64,000 nucleotides of DNA, taken from positions 124,001 to 188,000 of the forward strand of contig CABIYE010000001.1 in assembly GCA_902362865.1 (NCBI GenBank), in the 5' to 3' direction. The DNA is from Clostridiaceae bacterium (GTDB lineage: Bacteria > Bacillota > Clostridia > Lachnospirales > Lachnospiraceae). The position numbers and the translations under genes are program-made. Position 1 is the stretch's first letter, and the number at the start of each line of letters is the position of its first letter. Shown here piece by piece: positions 1-9,002 of this stretch. The notes beneath the pieces were generated by a model. It did no database searches. It was given only the letters and a program-made list of their open reading frames with translations, and was not told the origin of the DNA.

Positions 1-387
1 AAATTATTAAAAAAGAAATTTGAAGCACAGAAAATTATGGGTTTATATGACCTGTTAAAATTAAATAAAGTATCTAAAAACTTGCAAATCAAGAAGATGA
101 GTGATGGTCAGAAGCAAAAAATAAAATTATTGGCGTTTTTATCAGCAGACCCTAAAGTGATTATATTAGATGAATTTACAAATGCTTTGGATAAAAATAG
201 TTCTATAGATTTGTATGAATTCCTTATGGAATATAAGAAAACTCATGAAGCGGTTATTATCAATATTACACATAATTTATCTGATTTAGAATATATGGAA
301 GGGAAATACTATTATATTAACAATCTGGAAATTACAGAAATTGCTTCTAAAGACGAGATTGTAGCTATGTATATAAGGGGGGAATAA
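1..387 (+). CDS. ABC transporter ATP-binding protein, 3' part
   Basis: The frame is open from base 1, so the gene starts before the window and only about its last 128 residues are present. They hold the ABC signature (MSDGQ in place of LSGGQ), Walker B with the catalytic Glu and D-loop (VIILDEFTNALD) and the switch His (NITHN). Walker A and the Q-loop lie upstream. The ATG at 37 is internal and is not the start. The gene ends one base before the permease at 389, so the two probably form one exporter, followed by a radical SAM gene. Export of, or protection from, a modified peptide is inferred. The substrate cannot be read from the sequence. Confidence 0.85.
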   Translation, partial: KLLKKKFEAQKIMGLYDLLKLNKVSKNLQIKKMSDGQKQKIKLLAFLSADPKVIILDEFTNALDKNSSIDLYEFLMEYKKTHEAVIINITHNLSDLEYMEGKYYYINNLEITEIASKDEIVAMYIRGE

Positions 388-388
388 T

Positions 389-1096
389 ATGGAAATAAGA
401 AAAAATATAAAAAATCACTTTTTTTTATTTTATTTACTTACTGTAGCAATCTGTTTTGTTCTAGGATATGTACTACTTGTAAGTCTGGATAAGATTTCCA
501 ATCCGACAATTAGTGAGCTATACGTTAGCATTTATACGGTAATCACACAGTTTGGAATGCTTATTTTTCCAGTATTGATTATTCAGTCTTTTGTATCAGA
601 TTACAAAAATAAAAATATCCTATTTTATAAACTTATGGGATACAATTGGCTTCGCTATTTTTTGACAAAAATTGTGGTGATATTAGCTTGGATGAGTATT
701 ATTGTTTTTGGTGGAGTTATAGGTATAAGTATTGTGTATCAGGATTTCTCTTATACTTTGGCAACTTTGTTCTACTTCGAAAGTGCAATTATTTATGAAA
801 TATTATTGGCAAGTATGTGGGGATTTTTGTTTAAAAGTGTTATTGGAGCCTATGTAGTAAATTTTGCTTTTTGGTTATTTTCAATGGTGGCTTCGATTGC
901 TAACCCCAAATTGAGCTTTTTGGTTAGGTATGACGCTTCAAATCCTGTTTTCATAAAGTTTAACCAGTACTTTAATACACGAAATAGCGATTATTTGATG
1001 ATTCAAGAAAATATTTTATATTCAATAGCATTATTTGCTACTGTATTATGTATAATTTTTATTTTTAGAAGGAGATGGGAAAAAAATGGAATTTAA
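389..1096 (+). CDS. ABC transporter membrane subunit, ABC-2-like
   Basis: A 235-residue very hydrophobic protein with about six membrane segments and a short basic C-terminal tail (FRRRWEKN). No enzyme motif is seen. It follows the ABC ATPase after one base and has a purine-rich ribosome site (GGGGGG, about 376-382). Its last codons overlap the radical SAM gene by 11 bases, which suggests translational coupling. It is probably the channel of a peptide or bacteriocin immunity/export transporter. The family is assigned by topology and neighbours, not by a motif. Confidence 0.75.
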   Translation: MEIRKNIKNHFFLFYLLTVAICFVLGYVLLVSLDKISNPTISELYVSIYTVITQFGMLIFPVLIIQSFVSDYKNKNILFYKLMGYNWLRYFLTKIVVILAWMSIIVFGGVIGISIVYQDFSYTLATLFYFESAIIYEILLASMWGFLFKSVIGAYVVNFAFWLFSMVASIANPKLSFLVRYDASNPVFIKFNQYFNTRNSDYLMIQENILYSIALFATVLCIIFIFRRRWEKNGI

Positions 1097-2018
1097 AGGA
1101 TGTGGAATTTTATTAACTGAAAATTGTAATGCAAGATGTAAAATGTGTTGTGACTCAAGAGGGCTTGTAAGAGGTAAAACTCTTACAATAGAGGAATTAG
1201 ATTTGATTCTAAAAAATATTAAGGAATGTCCGTCTATAGATCTCATTGGTGTGACTGGCGGTGAACCTATGCTATATCCTGATTTGGTAGAGCATATAAT
1301 TAATTTTGATTATGGTAGAAAAGTTGGAATTACAATTAAAACTAATGGATTCTGGGGAAAGGACATCAATAAGGCAAGAAATTTTATTGAAAGAAATAAA
1401 TCTAAGATAAAAATGATTTCCTTTAGTTATGATCAATTTCATAAGGAATTTATTGATTTGCAGAATATCTTAAATATTGTAGATATTGCAAATGATTTAG
1501 AGGTAAGTACGGAAATTGTTGGTTGCTTCTTAAAAGATGGTATTCAGCCAGGTGATATTATCAATGAGATGGGGGAACATGCCTTTAAGACAAATTATGC
1601 ATATCAACCAGTTATTAATACCGGATCAGCAGAGATATTTTCTGATTCCCAGTTTATAAAAGTTATTGATTTGAAGAAACATGAAGCGCGCTGTATTGGA
1701 CTTTTAGATCGAACATTATTGATTAATGCAAAGTTAGAAGTATATCCATGTTGCTCACAAGTCGTAGAAAATACGCTTTTATTAATGGGAAATTTACATG
1801 AAGAGAGCTTGAGTGCAATCATTCAGTCTATAGATTATAATAAGGTTTTACATAAAATCTATACAGAAGGTTTTACACCATTTTTGGAATTATTAAAGAA
1901 AAAGAATATAGAATATCCGCAGAGTTTGACTTCTCCGTGTGAGCTATGTGGATTTTTATTTAAAGATGATTGGTTTTTAAGATTGCTGAAGGAAGAAGGA
2001 TATTTTGAAAATATTTAA
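1086..2018 (+). CDS. Radical SAM/SPASM-like peptide-modifying enzyme
   Basis: 310 residues. The 4Fe-4S cluster motif C-x3-C-x2-C is at Cys14, Cys18 and Cys21, and a GGEP SAM-binding motif follows near residue 58. Further cysteines in the C-terminal third (about residue 205, the pair near 224, and CELC near 286) look like a short SPASM/twitch auxiliary cluster. Such enzymes install thioether or C-C links in ribosomal peptides. It overlaps the permease before it and the M50 protease after it, so the four genes form a tight operon. No precursor gene is visible in the window; it may lie upstream of base 1. The product is inferred from the family only. Confidence 0.85.
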   Translation: MEFKGCGILLTENCNARCKMCCDSRGLVRGKTLTIEELDLILKNIKECPSIDLIGVTGGEPMLYPDLVEHIINFDYGRKVGITIKTNGFWGKDINKARNFIERNKSKIKMISFSYDQFHKEFIDLQNILNIVDIANDLEVSTEIVGCFLKDGIQPGDIINEMGEHAFKTNYAYQPVINTGSAEIFSDSQFIKVIDLKKHEARCIGLLDRTLLINAKLEVYPCCSQVVENTLLLMGNLHEESLSAIIQSIDYNKVLHKIYTEGFTPFLELLKKKNIEYPQSLTSPCELCGFLFKDDWFLRLLKEEGYFENI

Positions 2019-2712
2019 ATATGAAGAATATACCATAGCTCAGGACAGTAAAAGAGATTTTACGATTGTAGAAAAAAATAATAATTTCTTTAAATTGGAT
2101 AATGCAACATTTGATTCACTGTTCGGAAAGGAAAAACTGGAGTTCGTAAAAAATGATAAAGATAATATACTATATATGATGGGAATGATTTTCATGATTC
2201 TTCTGACATTATATTTATATTTTAGAACTACAACGTATTCTATTATAGATGTAAATTTTCTTCCAGCAACTTTAGTTTTAATAATAAATATATTTATTCA
2301 TGAACTTGGACATGTATTATTTTTGAAAAAATTTTATCCTAAAAGTCGAGTCAAAATAGGGTTTAAATTTATGTTTATTTGGCCTGCATTTTATGTAGAT
2401 ACTTCATATAGCTATATGGTTTCTAAATACAAAAGGATTGCAATTTATCTGGCTGGAAATTTTATGAATTGTATTTATGTATTGCTTGTACTATTATTTT
2501 TTCCAAAACAGCTACCGTATTGTTATTTGGTGATTTCTAATGTGCTGGTGAATTTCATTCCAATAGTAAAAAGTGATGGATATTATGCAGTTGTTACATT
2601 ATTCAATAAAACAAATATAAAAAAAGACAAAGTAGCTACCACATTAGAAGATGCTATTAGAGGTATAATTATGTTTGGCGTTTTAGGGATTTTTTCATGG
2701 TTATCACAATAG
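2005..2712 (+). CDS. Membrane zinc metalloprotease, M50/site-2-protease-like
   Basis: 235 residues with about five membrane segments. The zinc motif HELGH (residues 99-103) lies in a membrane helix, and the second M50 motif is [10 protein letters not shown] with Asp191 as the likely third ligand. The start is TTG, overlapping the radical SAM gene by 14 bases, with GGAAGAAGGA just upstream. Such proteases in RiPP operons can remove leaders or mature peptides at the membrane, and that is the inferred role here. The first ~50 residues are soluble and could bind peptide, but no known domain is recognised. A regulatory protease is the alternative. Confidence 0.8.
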   Translation: MKIFKYEEYTIAQDSKRDFTIVEKNNNFFKLDNATFDSLFGKEKLEFVKNDKDNILYMMGMIFMILLTLYLYFRTTTYSIIDVNFLPATLVLIINIFIHELGHVLFLKKFYPKSRVKIGFKFMFIWPAFYVDTSYSYMVSKYKRIAIYLAGNFMNCIYVLLVLLFFPKQLPYCYLVISNVLVNFIPIVKSDGYYAVVTLFNKTNIKKDKVATTLEDAIRGIIMFGVLGIFSWLSQ

Positions 2713-2723
2713 GGAGGAAAAAT

Positions 2724-3935
2724 ATGGAAAAGATATTATTTACATCAGAATCAGTTACCGAGGGACATCCAGATAAAATTTGTGATGCAATTTCCGATGC
2801 GATATTAGATGCACTGATTGAAAAAGATCCAATGAGTCGTGTTGCCTGCGAAACCAGTATAACTACAGGATTAGTATTAGTTATGGGGGAGATAACAACG
2901 CAAGCATATATTGATATTCCTCAGATTGTTAGAGAAACCCTTCGTAACATTGGATACACAAGGGGAAAATATGGATTTGATGCTGATACCTGTGGAGTTA
3001 TTACATGTATTGATGAGCAGTCTAAGGATATTGCACAGGGGGTAAATGAAGCATTAGAAGTAAAAGAGCAGAATGAGTGCGAAAATGCAAAAAGTATGTT
3101 AGGTGCCGGTGATCAGGGGATGATGTTCGGTTATGCAACGAATGAAACAGATGAATTTATGCCGTATGCTATTTCGTTGGCTCATAAATTAGCTAGACAG
3201 CTTGCGAAAGTCCGCAAAAATGGAACTCTTGCTTATCTTAGACCAGATGGGAAAACGCAGGTTACAGTAGAGTATAATGAGCAAGGGAAACCTGTACGAT
3301 TAGAAGCGGTGGTTTTGTCTACACAGCACGATCCTGAAATATCTCAGGAACAGATACAAAAAGACATTAAACATTATGTCTTCGATTGTGTTTTACCTCA
3401 GAGAATGGTAGATTCTGAAACCAAATTTTACGTAAATCCTACGGGACGTTTTGTAATTGGTGGACCGCATGGTGATAGTGGTTTAACAGGGCGGAAAATT
3501 ATTGTGGACACATATGGAGGATATGCTCATCATGGCGGCGGAGCTTTTTCTGGAAAGGATTGTACAAAAGTAGATAGGTCAGCAGCATATGCAGCTCGTT
3601 ATATTGCTAAAAATATTGTAGCGGCAGATTTGGCACATAAATGTGAAATTCAACTTTCATATGCAATTGGTGTAGCAAAGCCAATCTCAATAGGAATTAA
3701 TACATTTGGAACAGGTGAATTGCCAGAGGATATGTTAATTCATATTATAAGAGATAATTTTGACTTGAGTCCTACTGGTATTATAAAAATGCTTGATTTA
3801 AGACAGCCTATATATAAGCAGGTGTCAGCATATGGACATTTTGGAAGATTAGATTTAGATTTACCATGGGAAAGATTAGATAAGGTAGAGGATTTAAAAA
3901 AATATAAGAATGATACAGAAAAAGGCACTGATTAG
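2724..3935 (+). CDS. metK: S-adenosylmethionine synthetase
   Basis: Makes S-adenosylmethionine from methionine and ATP in the cytoplasm. 403 residues, close to the family length, with the classic N-terminus [10 protein letters not shown], the GAGDQG loop and the GGGAFSGKD motif. The ATG at 2724 has AGGGAGG seven bases upstream; an in-frame ATG at 2697 lies before that site and is not used. It follows the M50 gene by 11 bases and a terminator closes it, so it appears to be the last gene of the radical SAM operon. A metK inside a peptide-modification cluster suggests dedicated SAM supply. Whether the genome has another metK is unknown. Confidence 0.97.
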   Translation: MEKILFTSESVTEGHPDKICDAISDAILDALIEKDPMSRVACETSITTGLVLVMGEITTQAYIDIPQIVRETLRNIGYTRGKYGFDADTCGVITCIDEQSKDIAQGVNEALEVKEQNECENAKSMLGAGDQGMMFGYATNETDEFMPYAISLAHKLARQLAKVRKNGTLAYLRPDGKTQVTVEYNEQGKPVRLEAVVLSTQHDPEISQEQIQKDIKHYVFDCVLPQRMVDSETKFYVNPTGRFVIGGPHGDSGLTGRKIIVDTYGGYAHHGGGAFSGKDCTKVDRSAAYAARYIAKNIVAADLAHKCEIQLSYAIGVAKPISIGINTFGTGELPEDMLIHIIRDNFDLSPTGIIKMLDLRQPIYKQVSAYGHFGRLDLDLPWERLDKVEDLKKYKNDTEKGTD

Positions 3936-3946
3936 TGCCTTTTGTT
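3920..3946 (+). terminator. Intrinsic terminator after metK
   Basis: AAGGCACT and AGTGCCTT form an 8-bp stem around GATT, followed by TTTTGTT. It overlaps the metK stop codon and separates the radical SAM operon from Agr system 1. Confidence 0.85.
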
Positions 3947-3971
3947 ATGCGCTGGAGAAGACGAAAAAGAA

Positions 3972-4036
3972 TTCATGGACAAAAATCCCTGAATTTATGG
4001 ACATAATAAGAAAAAAGCAAAAGGTTTTGCTATAAT
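3972..4036 (+). promoter_or_regulatory. Promoter and LytTR-type direct repeat for Agr system 1
   Basis: TTCATGGACA (3972-3981) and TTTATGGACA (3994-4003) are direct repeats 22 bp apart, the geometry of LytTR-family (AgrA) sites. An extended -10 (TGCTATAAT, hexamer 4031-4036) lies 34 bp after the second ATGGACA begins. There is no good -35, as expected for an activated promoter. It sits just before agrB, so autoinduction by the regulator at 5442 is inferred. Confidence 0.7.
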
Positions 4037-4060
4037 TCATGACATAGGGAGGGATTAAAA

Positions 4061-4657
4061 GTGTTAAATAAAGTGTCCAGTAAACTTGCAAAAAGAATAG
4101 CAGATGGCTCGGAAAGGAGAAAAGAAGCTGTTTATACTTATGGCATAGAAATTATTTTGTCAACAATGATTGGAATAAGTTCAATATTGATTGTGTCAGG
4201 TTTATTACACGAATTTAAATTAGGTGTAATATTCCTATTGGTGTTTGCACCATTGAGAGTATTTACGGGTGGATATCATGCAGTTACATATTTTAGATGC
4301 TTTTTGATTAGTAACATTTCGTATTTATTTTTATTACTTTTTAACAATATAATTTATACAAAGCTTCCATTAGAAATATGGTTGATTTTGCTAGTATTAA
4401 GTAGTTACTATATTGCTATCCATGCACCGGTGGTTAATGAAAATCAGCCTATTGGTGAAAATAAAAAAAGTCGGTGTAAGATTATGGCTAGGAATATTTT
4501 GAACATAAATGTCTTTGCTGCATTATTTTTATCAGTAGTAGATAAAGAGATCATGGGTATGATGGTATTAAGTATTTGTTTGGTAGCAGTATTTATGCTG
4601 ATTACTGATAAACCTAAATTTTTATTGTATACAAAGAAAGGAGTTATAGGACTATGA
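4061..4657 (+). CDS. agrB: AgrB-like autoinducer-processing membrane protease (system 1)
   Basis: 198 residues with about six membrane segments. The AgrB catalytic pair is visible: His73 in GGYH and Cys80, seven residues apart as in the family. AgrB cuts the AgrD propeptide and closes the thiolactone ring at the inner membrane. The start is GTG with AGGGAGGGA upstream. The stop overlaps the agrD start (ATGA), a sign of coupling. In this system agrB precedes agrD, the reverse of systems 2 and 3 in this window. Confidence 0.92.
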   Translation: MLNKVSSKLAKRIADGSERRKEAVYTYGIEIILSTMIGISSILIVSGLLHEFKLGVIFLLVFAPLRVFTGGYHAVTYFRCFLISNISYLFLLLFNNIIYTKLPLEIWLILLVLSSYYIAIHAPVVNENQPIGENKKSRCKIMARNILNINVFAALFLSVVDKEIMGMMVLSICLVAVFMLITDKPKFLLYTKKGVIGL

Positions 4658-4758
4658 AATTTCTTGCTATGTGTATAGAAGCTTGTGCAATATGGGGAGC
4701 AAATTGTGCATCTGTTTGTCTTTCATATCAGCCTAAATTACCGGAATGTCTGAAATAA
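4654..4758 (+). CDS. agrD: AgrD-like cyclic autoinducer propeptide (system 1)
   Basis: 34 residues: a short amphipathic Cys-containing N-terminus, the core region CASVCLSY, and the conserved tail QPKLPECLK. The QPKxP tail is the hallmark of clostridial cyclic-lactone autoinducer precursors. The likely ring starts at Cys22 and closes at or near the aromatic residue before QPK, but Cys18 cannot be excluded. It overlaps agrB by four bases. Unusually it has four other cysteines (7, 11, 18 and 32). Confidence 0.88.
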   Translation: MKFLAMCIEACAIWGANCASVCLSYQPKLPECLK

Positions 4759-4784
4759 GGTAAAGTTAATACATGTATATAAAT

Positions 4785-4822
4785 AAAAGATGCCAGAGTG
4801 TTGATATTCCGGCATCTTTTAT
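4785..4822 (+). terminator. Intrinsic terminator after agrD
   Basis: AAAAGATGCC (4785-4794) pairs with GGCATCTTTT (4811-4820), ending in a T run. It separates agrBD from the next genes. Confidence 0.85.
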
Positions 4823-4852
4823 GCTAAATGAAGTATATAGGGAGGAATAGAA

Positions 4853-5389
4853 ATGCAGATAAGAGAGAATGGAGTATATATTGAAGCAATTAAATTAGCA
4901 GCAGGAAGTGTACAATATAAAGATATATCCGTAAAAGATACATTTATTGATGCTGTTTTTCAGTTGTATCAATACTATCAAAACACAGAAAATATTAAGT
5001 ATTTAGAAACTTCAATTTTGCATATACAGGCTTATTTAGAAATGGGATTTCCGTATGAAGAAGGGAAAGATGTTTTTGACCTTGTTTTAAAAGAGTTAGG
5101 AACTACAAGAGAGTTAAAATTCCCCCAAAAATTTTACTTTGCAAAAAAGGTAAAATTGAATAAAACTCAGGTACGATCTATGATAAAAAAGTGGCCAGCA
5201 TCTCCGCATCAAGAAATGAAAATAGATGAGGTAGTAGCAGATATTATAACAAAAGTAAAGCAACATGAAACAGGGATTTATTATTATAAATGCGCAGTAA
5301 CAAAAGACATGTATGAATTGGTAATAAATGAAAAAGAAATGTTTTTCCATGATTTAAGGAGAGGAATTTTTTATACATTTATGATTTAA
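4853..5389 (+). CDS. Uncharacterised soluble protein within Agr locus 1
   Basis: 178 residues, no signal peptide or membrane segment, tyrosine- and lysine-rich, with no motif I recognise. It has a clean start (ATATAGGGAGGAATAG before the ATG). It lies between the agrBD terminator and the promoter of agrA/agrC, all on one strand, so a link to signalling or to the upstream peptide cluster is likely but its role is unknown. The stop codon lies inside the promoter of the next gene. Confidence 0.7.
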   Translation: MQIRENGVYIEAIKLAAGSVQYKDISVKDTFIDAVFQLYQYYQNTENIKYLETSILHIQAYLEMGFPYEEGKDVFDLVLKELGTTRELKFPQKFYFAKKVKLNKTQVRSMIKKWPASPHQEMKIDEVVADIITKVKQHETGIYYYKCAVTKDMYELVINEKEMFFHDLRRGIFYTFMI

Positions 5390-5413
5390 CAAATCACTAG
5401 AATCTGCTATAAT
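5385..5413 (+). promoter_or_regulatory. SigA-type promoter for agrA/agrC of system 1
   Basis: TTTAAC (5385-5390), a 17-bp spacer, and TATAAT (5408-5413) preceded by TG (extended -10). It overlaps the stop of the previous gene and lies about 30 bp before the agrA start. Confidence 0.8.
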
Positions 5414-5441
5414 AAAGTGATTGCTCATAAGGAGGCGTATC

Positions 5442-6161
5442 ATGATTTACATTGCTATATGTGATGATAACGAAAAAACAGTAGAAATATTAAAGAAAAA
5501 AGTAATGGAATTTTTAAAAAAGAGTAACGAATTTGCAGACATAACGGTTTATACTCAGAGTGAGAATTTACAATATGATATTCAGGAAGGGAAATATTAT
5601 GATCTAATCCTTAGTGACATTGAAATGCCTAATATAGACGGTATGAATTTAGCTGCATATGTTAAAAGGTATTTACCGGAAGTGCTAATCATATTTATTA
5701 CATCACATTTAAAATATGCCGTAGATGCATTTGAATTGTCAATCTTTAGATATATACCCAAAAACTCAATAGGCTCTAGGTTACCACAGGCGTTGAAGGA
5801 TGCTATCAATATGATAAAGATACAGACAGATGAATTTTATGCAATAAAAACACCAACTAGAGTAGAAAAAATACCTTATCATAAGATTTTGTATATTCAA
5901 AGAGAAGGAAAAAATTCTGTAATAACATTATTAGATAATTCAGTGACCAAGGTAAGAAAGAGTCTTACACAGGTGTTTAAAGAATTTCGATCTGATGATT
6001 TTGTATATGTTGATCGTGGGGATATTGTTAATCTAGCCCATATTATGGGAATAAAAGATGGAATTGTAGAACTGAAGAATGGAATTCGTTTGCCAGCAAG
6101 CCAGGCAAAACTGGAACAAATAAAAACGAAGTTAAGTGACTTCTGGAGTGAACAGATATGA
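5442..6161 (+). CDS. agrA: AgrA-like response regulator, receiver plus LytTR domain (system 1)
   Basis: 239 residues. The N-terminal receiver has the acid pair Asp8/Asp9 and phosphoacceptor Asp59 (LSDIEMP). The C-terminal ~100 residues are a LytTR DNA-binding domain (FxYVDRG, NLAHIMGI, RLPAS). The ATG at 5442 follows AAGGAGG; an upstream in-frame ATG at 5421 lies before that site. It overlaps agrC by four bases. The likely target is the repeat pair at 3972-4003 before agrB. Confidence 0.92.
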   Translation: MIYIAICDDNEKTVEILKKKVMEFLKKSNEFADITVYTQSENLQYDIQEGKYYDLILSDIEMPNIDGMNLAAYVKRYLPEVLIIFITSHLKYAVDAFELSIFRYIPKNSIGSRLPQALKDAINMIKIQTDEFYAIKTPTRVEKIPYHKILYIQREGKNSVITLLDNSVTKVRKSLTQVFKEFRSDDFVYVDRGDIVNLAHIMGIKDGIVELKNGIRLPASQAKLEQIKTKLSDFWSEQI

Positions 6162-7468
6162 ATATTGTATATAATGGAATTGAAATTTTAGCAAGTTCTG
6201 TTGAAGTATTTGTATTATATAAAATATATAGTATTTTGTTATATAAGCAACGAGGAAAGCAAAACTTTATATTAGATAGAGAATTAGCAATAATAGGAAC
6301 TGTATTAATACAAATTTGCAATCATGTATCAATATTTTCTTATTTTACGATTATATTATTTGTATTATATATGAGTATTACCGCTAAAATTATCTACAGG
6401 AGAAAGTATATAGAACTATTTTCAATCGCAAGTTTTTATGTATTATGTTTAAGCTGTTTCGACTTTTTGATTTTTACTCTTGTATCGATTTTTTATGGTG
6501 GCTATGATACATTTACCGCGCTAGTTTCTACAAGAGGAATTTTACGTGTAGTAATGATTTGTGTTATAAAGTTTTTATGGATACTGCTGTATTTTATGAT
6601 AAAGAAATATTTATATTCTTTTTCATTGAAGAAGAACTATGTATATACAATTTTAATTATATCCTGTGCGGGATTTTTGGGATTTGTATACTTAGTTAAT
6701 CAAACATTTAAGGCATTTAATTATACAATGGCAGGTGTGTGGTTTGTATTTATAGCTCTTTGGTCATTACTTTTTTTTACAGTTTATTTTGTAATAGAAA
6801 GCAAAGAAGAAAAAATGAAATTAGATTTTGCAGAAATGCGAAATGAACTGCTCGAAGAAAATTATAAAACTATTAATGAAATTTATACAGGTAATGCAAA
6901 GCTATACCATGATTTAAATAACCATTTGAATGTATTATATCAGCTTTTAGATGAAGAAAAAACGTTGGAGGCAAAGAATTATATTACAGAAATAAGTCGC
7001 CCAATAATGCAATTATCGAAAACTACTTGGACAGGAATAGACGTTGTTGACGTAGTGATTAATAGTAAATTGGGAAAAATGAAGGAAAAAGGAATTACCT
7101 GTAATGTGAATGTGGAATTCCCGCAGAATACCAATATTAAACCACATGATATGTGCACAATATTGGCAAACTTATTGGATAATGCGATTGAAGCTTCTGA
7201 AAAATTGAAAATACCTGGAAATATTTCGTTGACTATACGCCGGATTAATCACTTTTTACTTATAAAGGTTTCTAATGCGTGTGAAGAAAATAAAGAGTCA
7301 TTTGCACATTTTCCTTCAACAACAAAGAAAAATAGAGAATTTCATGGTTGGGGACTTCCGAGTGTAAAAGATGCAGTTGAAAAATATAATGGTACACTAA
7401 AGTGCATAAATGAGGAAAAACAATTCATAGTAAAAATTATGTTGTTTTTTGAAAAAAATACAAATTAA
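6158..7468 (+). CDS. agrC: AgrC-like sensor histidine kinase (system 1)
   Basis: 436 residues. The N-terminal ~210 residues hold about six membrane segments that would sense the peptide. A coiled linker leads to the HPK10-type phosphoacceptor box (LYHDLNNHL) and a GHKL ATPase with N-box NLLDNAIEAS and G-box HGWGLPSV. It overlaps agrA by four bases, forming a two-component pair for the AgrD peptide of this locus. Confidence 0.92.
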   Translation: MNIVYNGIEILASSVEVFVLYKIYSILLYKQRGKQNFILDRELAIIGTVLIQICNHVSIFSYFTIILFVLYMSITAKIIYRRKYIELFSIASFYVLCLSCFDFLIFTLVSIFYGGYDTFTALVSTRGILRVVMICVIKFLWILLYFMIKKYLYSFSLKKNYVYTILIISCAGFLGFVYLVNQTFKAFNYTMAGVWFVFIALWSLLFFTVYFVIESKEEKMKLDFAEMRNELLEENYKTINEIYTGNAKLYHDLNNHLNVLYQLLDEEKTLEAKNYITEISRPIMQLSKTTWTGIDVVDVVINSKLGKMKEKGITCNVNVEFPQNTNIKPHDMCTILANLLDNAIEASEKLKIPGNISLTIRRINHFLLIKVSNACEENKESFAHFPSTTKKNREFHGWGLPSVKDAVEKYNGTLKCINEEKQFIVKIMLFFEKNTN

Positions 7469-7600
7469 AATAGCCAAAGTGGGAAATTACAATCTTATTT
7501 TTATGTTTTGATGGAAAAACGTAGTAAATGAAATTAAAGACATTTAATTATATTAAAAAAGAATAGTAGGACACTTATAATCGGTGATATAGAGAATAAG

Positions 7601-7635
7601 AAAAGAATGTTGCAAAAGCGATATTCTTTTTTTTA
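7601..7635 (+). terminator. Intrinsic terminator after Agr locus 1
   Basis: AAAAGAATGTTGC pairs imperfectly with GCGATATTCTTTT and is followed by a long T run. Confidence 0.7.
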
Positions 7636-7714
7636 TTCAATATTTTGAAATAGAACGAAACCAAACTCCAATCCTTTCCGTATTGATAAAAAACAGACAG
7701 ATGGGATTTGGACA

Positions 7715-8275
7715 ATGGATGAAATTATTTTAATGAGAAAACTGAAGAGGAAAGATGAATGGGCATTGGGAAAAATCATTGATTTATATAGTTCCTATAT
7801 CACATATATCGTCTGGGAATTACTGCATAAAAAAGGTACCAAGGAAGATATAGAGGAGGTGGTTGCAGATACTTTTATTTCCCTATGGCTGACAGCAGAA
7901 AGGATTAATTATAAAAAGTACAGCAGTGTCAAATCGTATCTGGGAATGATTGCAAGAAATAAGGCGAAAGATTGGTTAAGAGCTTATCGTGGAGAAATTC
8001 TGGAACTTAATGATGATATTCTTTTGATTGATGGTGATGTAGAGCACTTGATTTTACAGAAAGAGCAACAGTTGATCATTGGAAGAACATTGGAGAAATT
8101 AAGAGAGACGGATAGAAAAATTTTTATTATGTATTATTATCGGTATAAAAAAATAGAAGAGATTGCAGAAACATTAAAAATGAATCCTCAAACAGTAAAG
8201 ACCCGTCTGCGGAGAGGAAGAGAAACTCTGAAAAGGATTCTTCTGGAGGAGGGATATGATGCCAGTGAAGTTTAA
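7715..8275 (+). CDS. ECF-type RNA polymerase sigma factor
   Basis: 186 residues with only sigma regions 2 (about residues 10-85, including VVADTFISLW) and 4 (about 125-180, IEEIAETLKMNPQTVKTRL with its helix-turn-helix). The gene overlaps the next one by 20 bases, and that one encodes a single-pass membrane protein, the usual sigma/anti-sigma pairing. The secreted protein and membrane hydrolase that follow are probably its targets or co-operonic partners. The inducing signal is unknown. Confidence 0.92.
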   Translation: MDEIILMRKLKRKDEWALGKIIDLYSSYITYIVWELLHKKGTKEDIEEVVADTFISLWLTAERINYKKYSSVKSYLGMIARNKAKDWLRAYRGEILELNDDILLIDGDVEHLILQKEQQLIIGRTLEKLRETDRKIFIMYYYRYKKIEEIAETLKMNPQTVKTRLRRGRETLKRILLEEGYDASEV

Positions 8276-8999
8276 AATAAGTGAAATGTTTGATAATTCC
8301 TGTGAGCTATTTGAAAATGAAATGCAACATAAAAATATTGAAAGTGAGAAGCGAATAAAAGAAATTGTTTTTCTTGAGATAGGTCACACCAAAGCCAAAA
8401 GAAATCGCAGGAGATATATAGCTGTTTTGGCAGCGGCAATGGGAATTGGAGGAATCACTGTTGGGGCACATGAAGTTTTAAAATCTGCAGGTGAAATCAA
8501 AAATAATGAGGAAGTGGTTTTAGAAAATCAGAACGGACTTGCTTTATATGAAAAGGAAAACAGCGGAGCTATACAAATGGAAGTGGAAACGGACATCATT
8601 TTACCAGAAAATTTATATAAAGATGGAATTCCTATTGCAAAATATATTATGGAATTAAAAACAGAGCGTAACGGATCAGTGCCAGAGTGTTATTTGGATA
8701 ACGGAACCATGATTGTTCTTATAGATTTTGATGGAGATACTTGGAATATGAAAACAGGGGATACTTTTATATTAGATTTCATACAGTCTGATAGTGATGA
8801 GAGAGGTAAAGCAAGAACATTGGAGATTGGATATATTTTTAATGGAGAGGTGATAGATGAGAAGGTTATATCAGAAACAGAAAATAAGATAATCCTGGAT
8901 ATTCCTAAATCAGGACAATATGGTGTATATTTAAAAAATGTATCTAGTGACAGAGTGACGATTTCGCAAGGAATATTGACTGTAGAAAGGGGAAAGTGA
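8256..8999 (+). CDS. Membrane-anchored anti-sigma-like protein
   Basis: 247 residues: about 50 cytoplasmic residues, one membrane segment (about 54-72, after a run of Arg/Lys) and a ~175-residue extracellular part rich in beta-type sequence. The topology and the overlap with the sigma gene fit an anti-sigma factor of the DUF4179-like type. There is no HxxxCxxC zinc-binding anti-sigma motif, so sigma binding must differ or the assignment is wrong. ATG at 8256 or 8259 can serve; GGAGGAGGG lies just upstream. Confidence 0.7.
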   Translation: MMPVKFKISEMFDNSCELFENEMQHKNIESEKRIKEIVFLEIGHTKAKRNRRRYIAVLAAAMGIGGITVGAHEVLKSAGEIKNNEEVVLENQNGLALYEKENSGAIQMEVETDIILPENLYKDGIPIAKYIMELKTERNGSVPECYLDNGTMIVLIDFDGDTWNMKTGDTFILDFIQSDSDERGKARTLEIGYIFNGEVIDEKVISETENKIILDIPKSGQYGVYLKNVSSDRVTISQGILTVERGK

Positions 9000-9002
9000 A
9001 AG

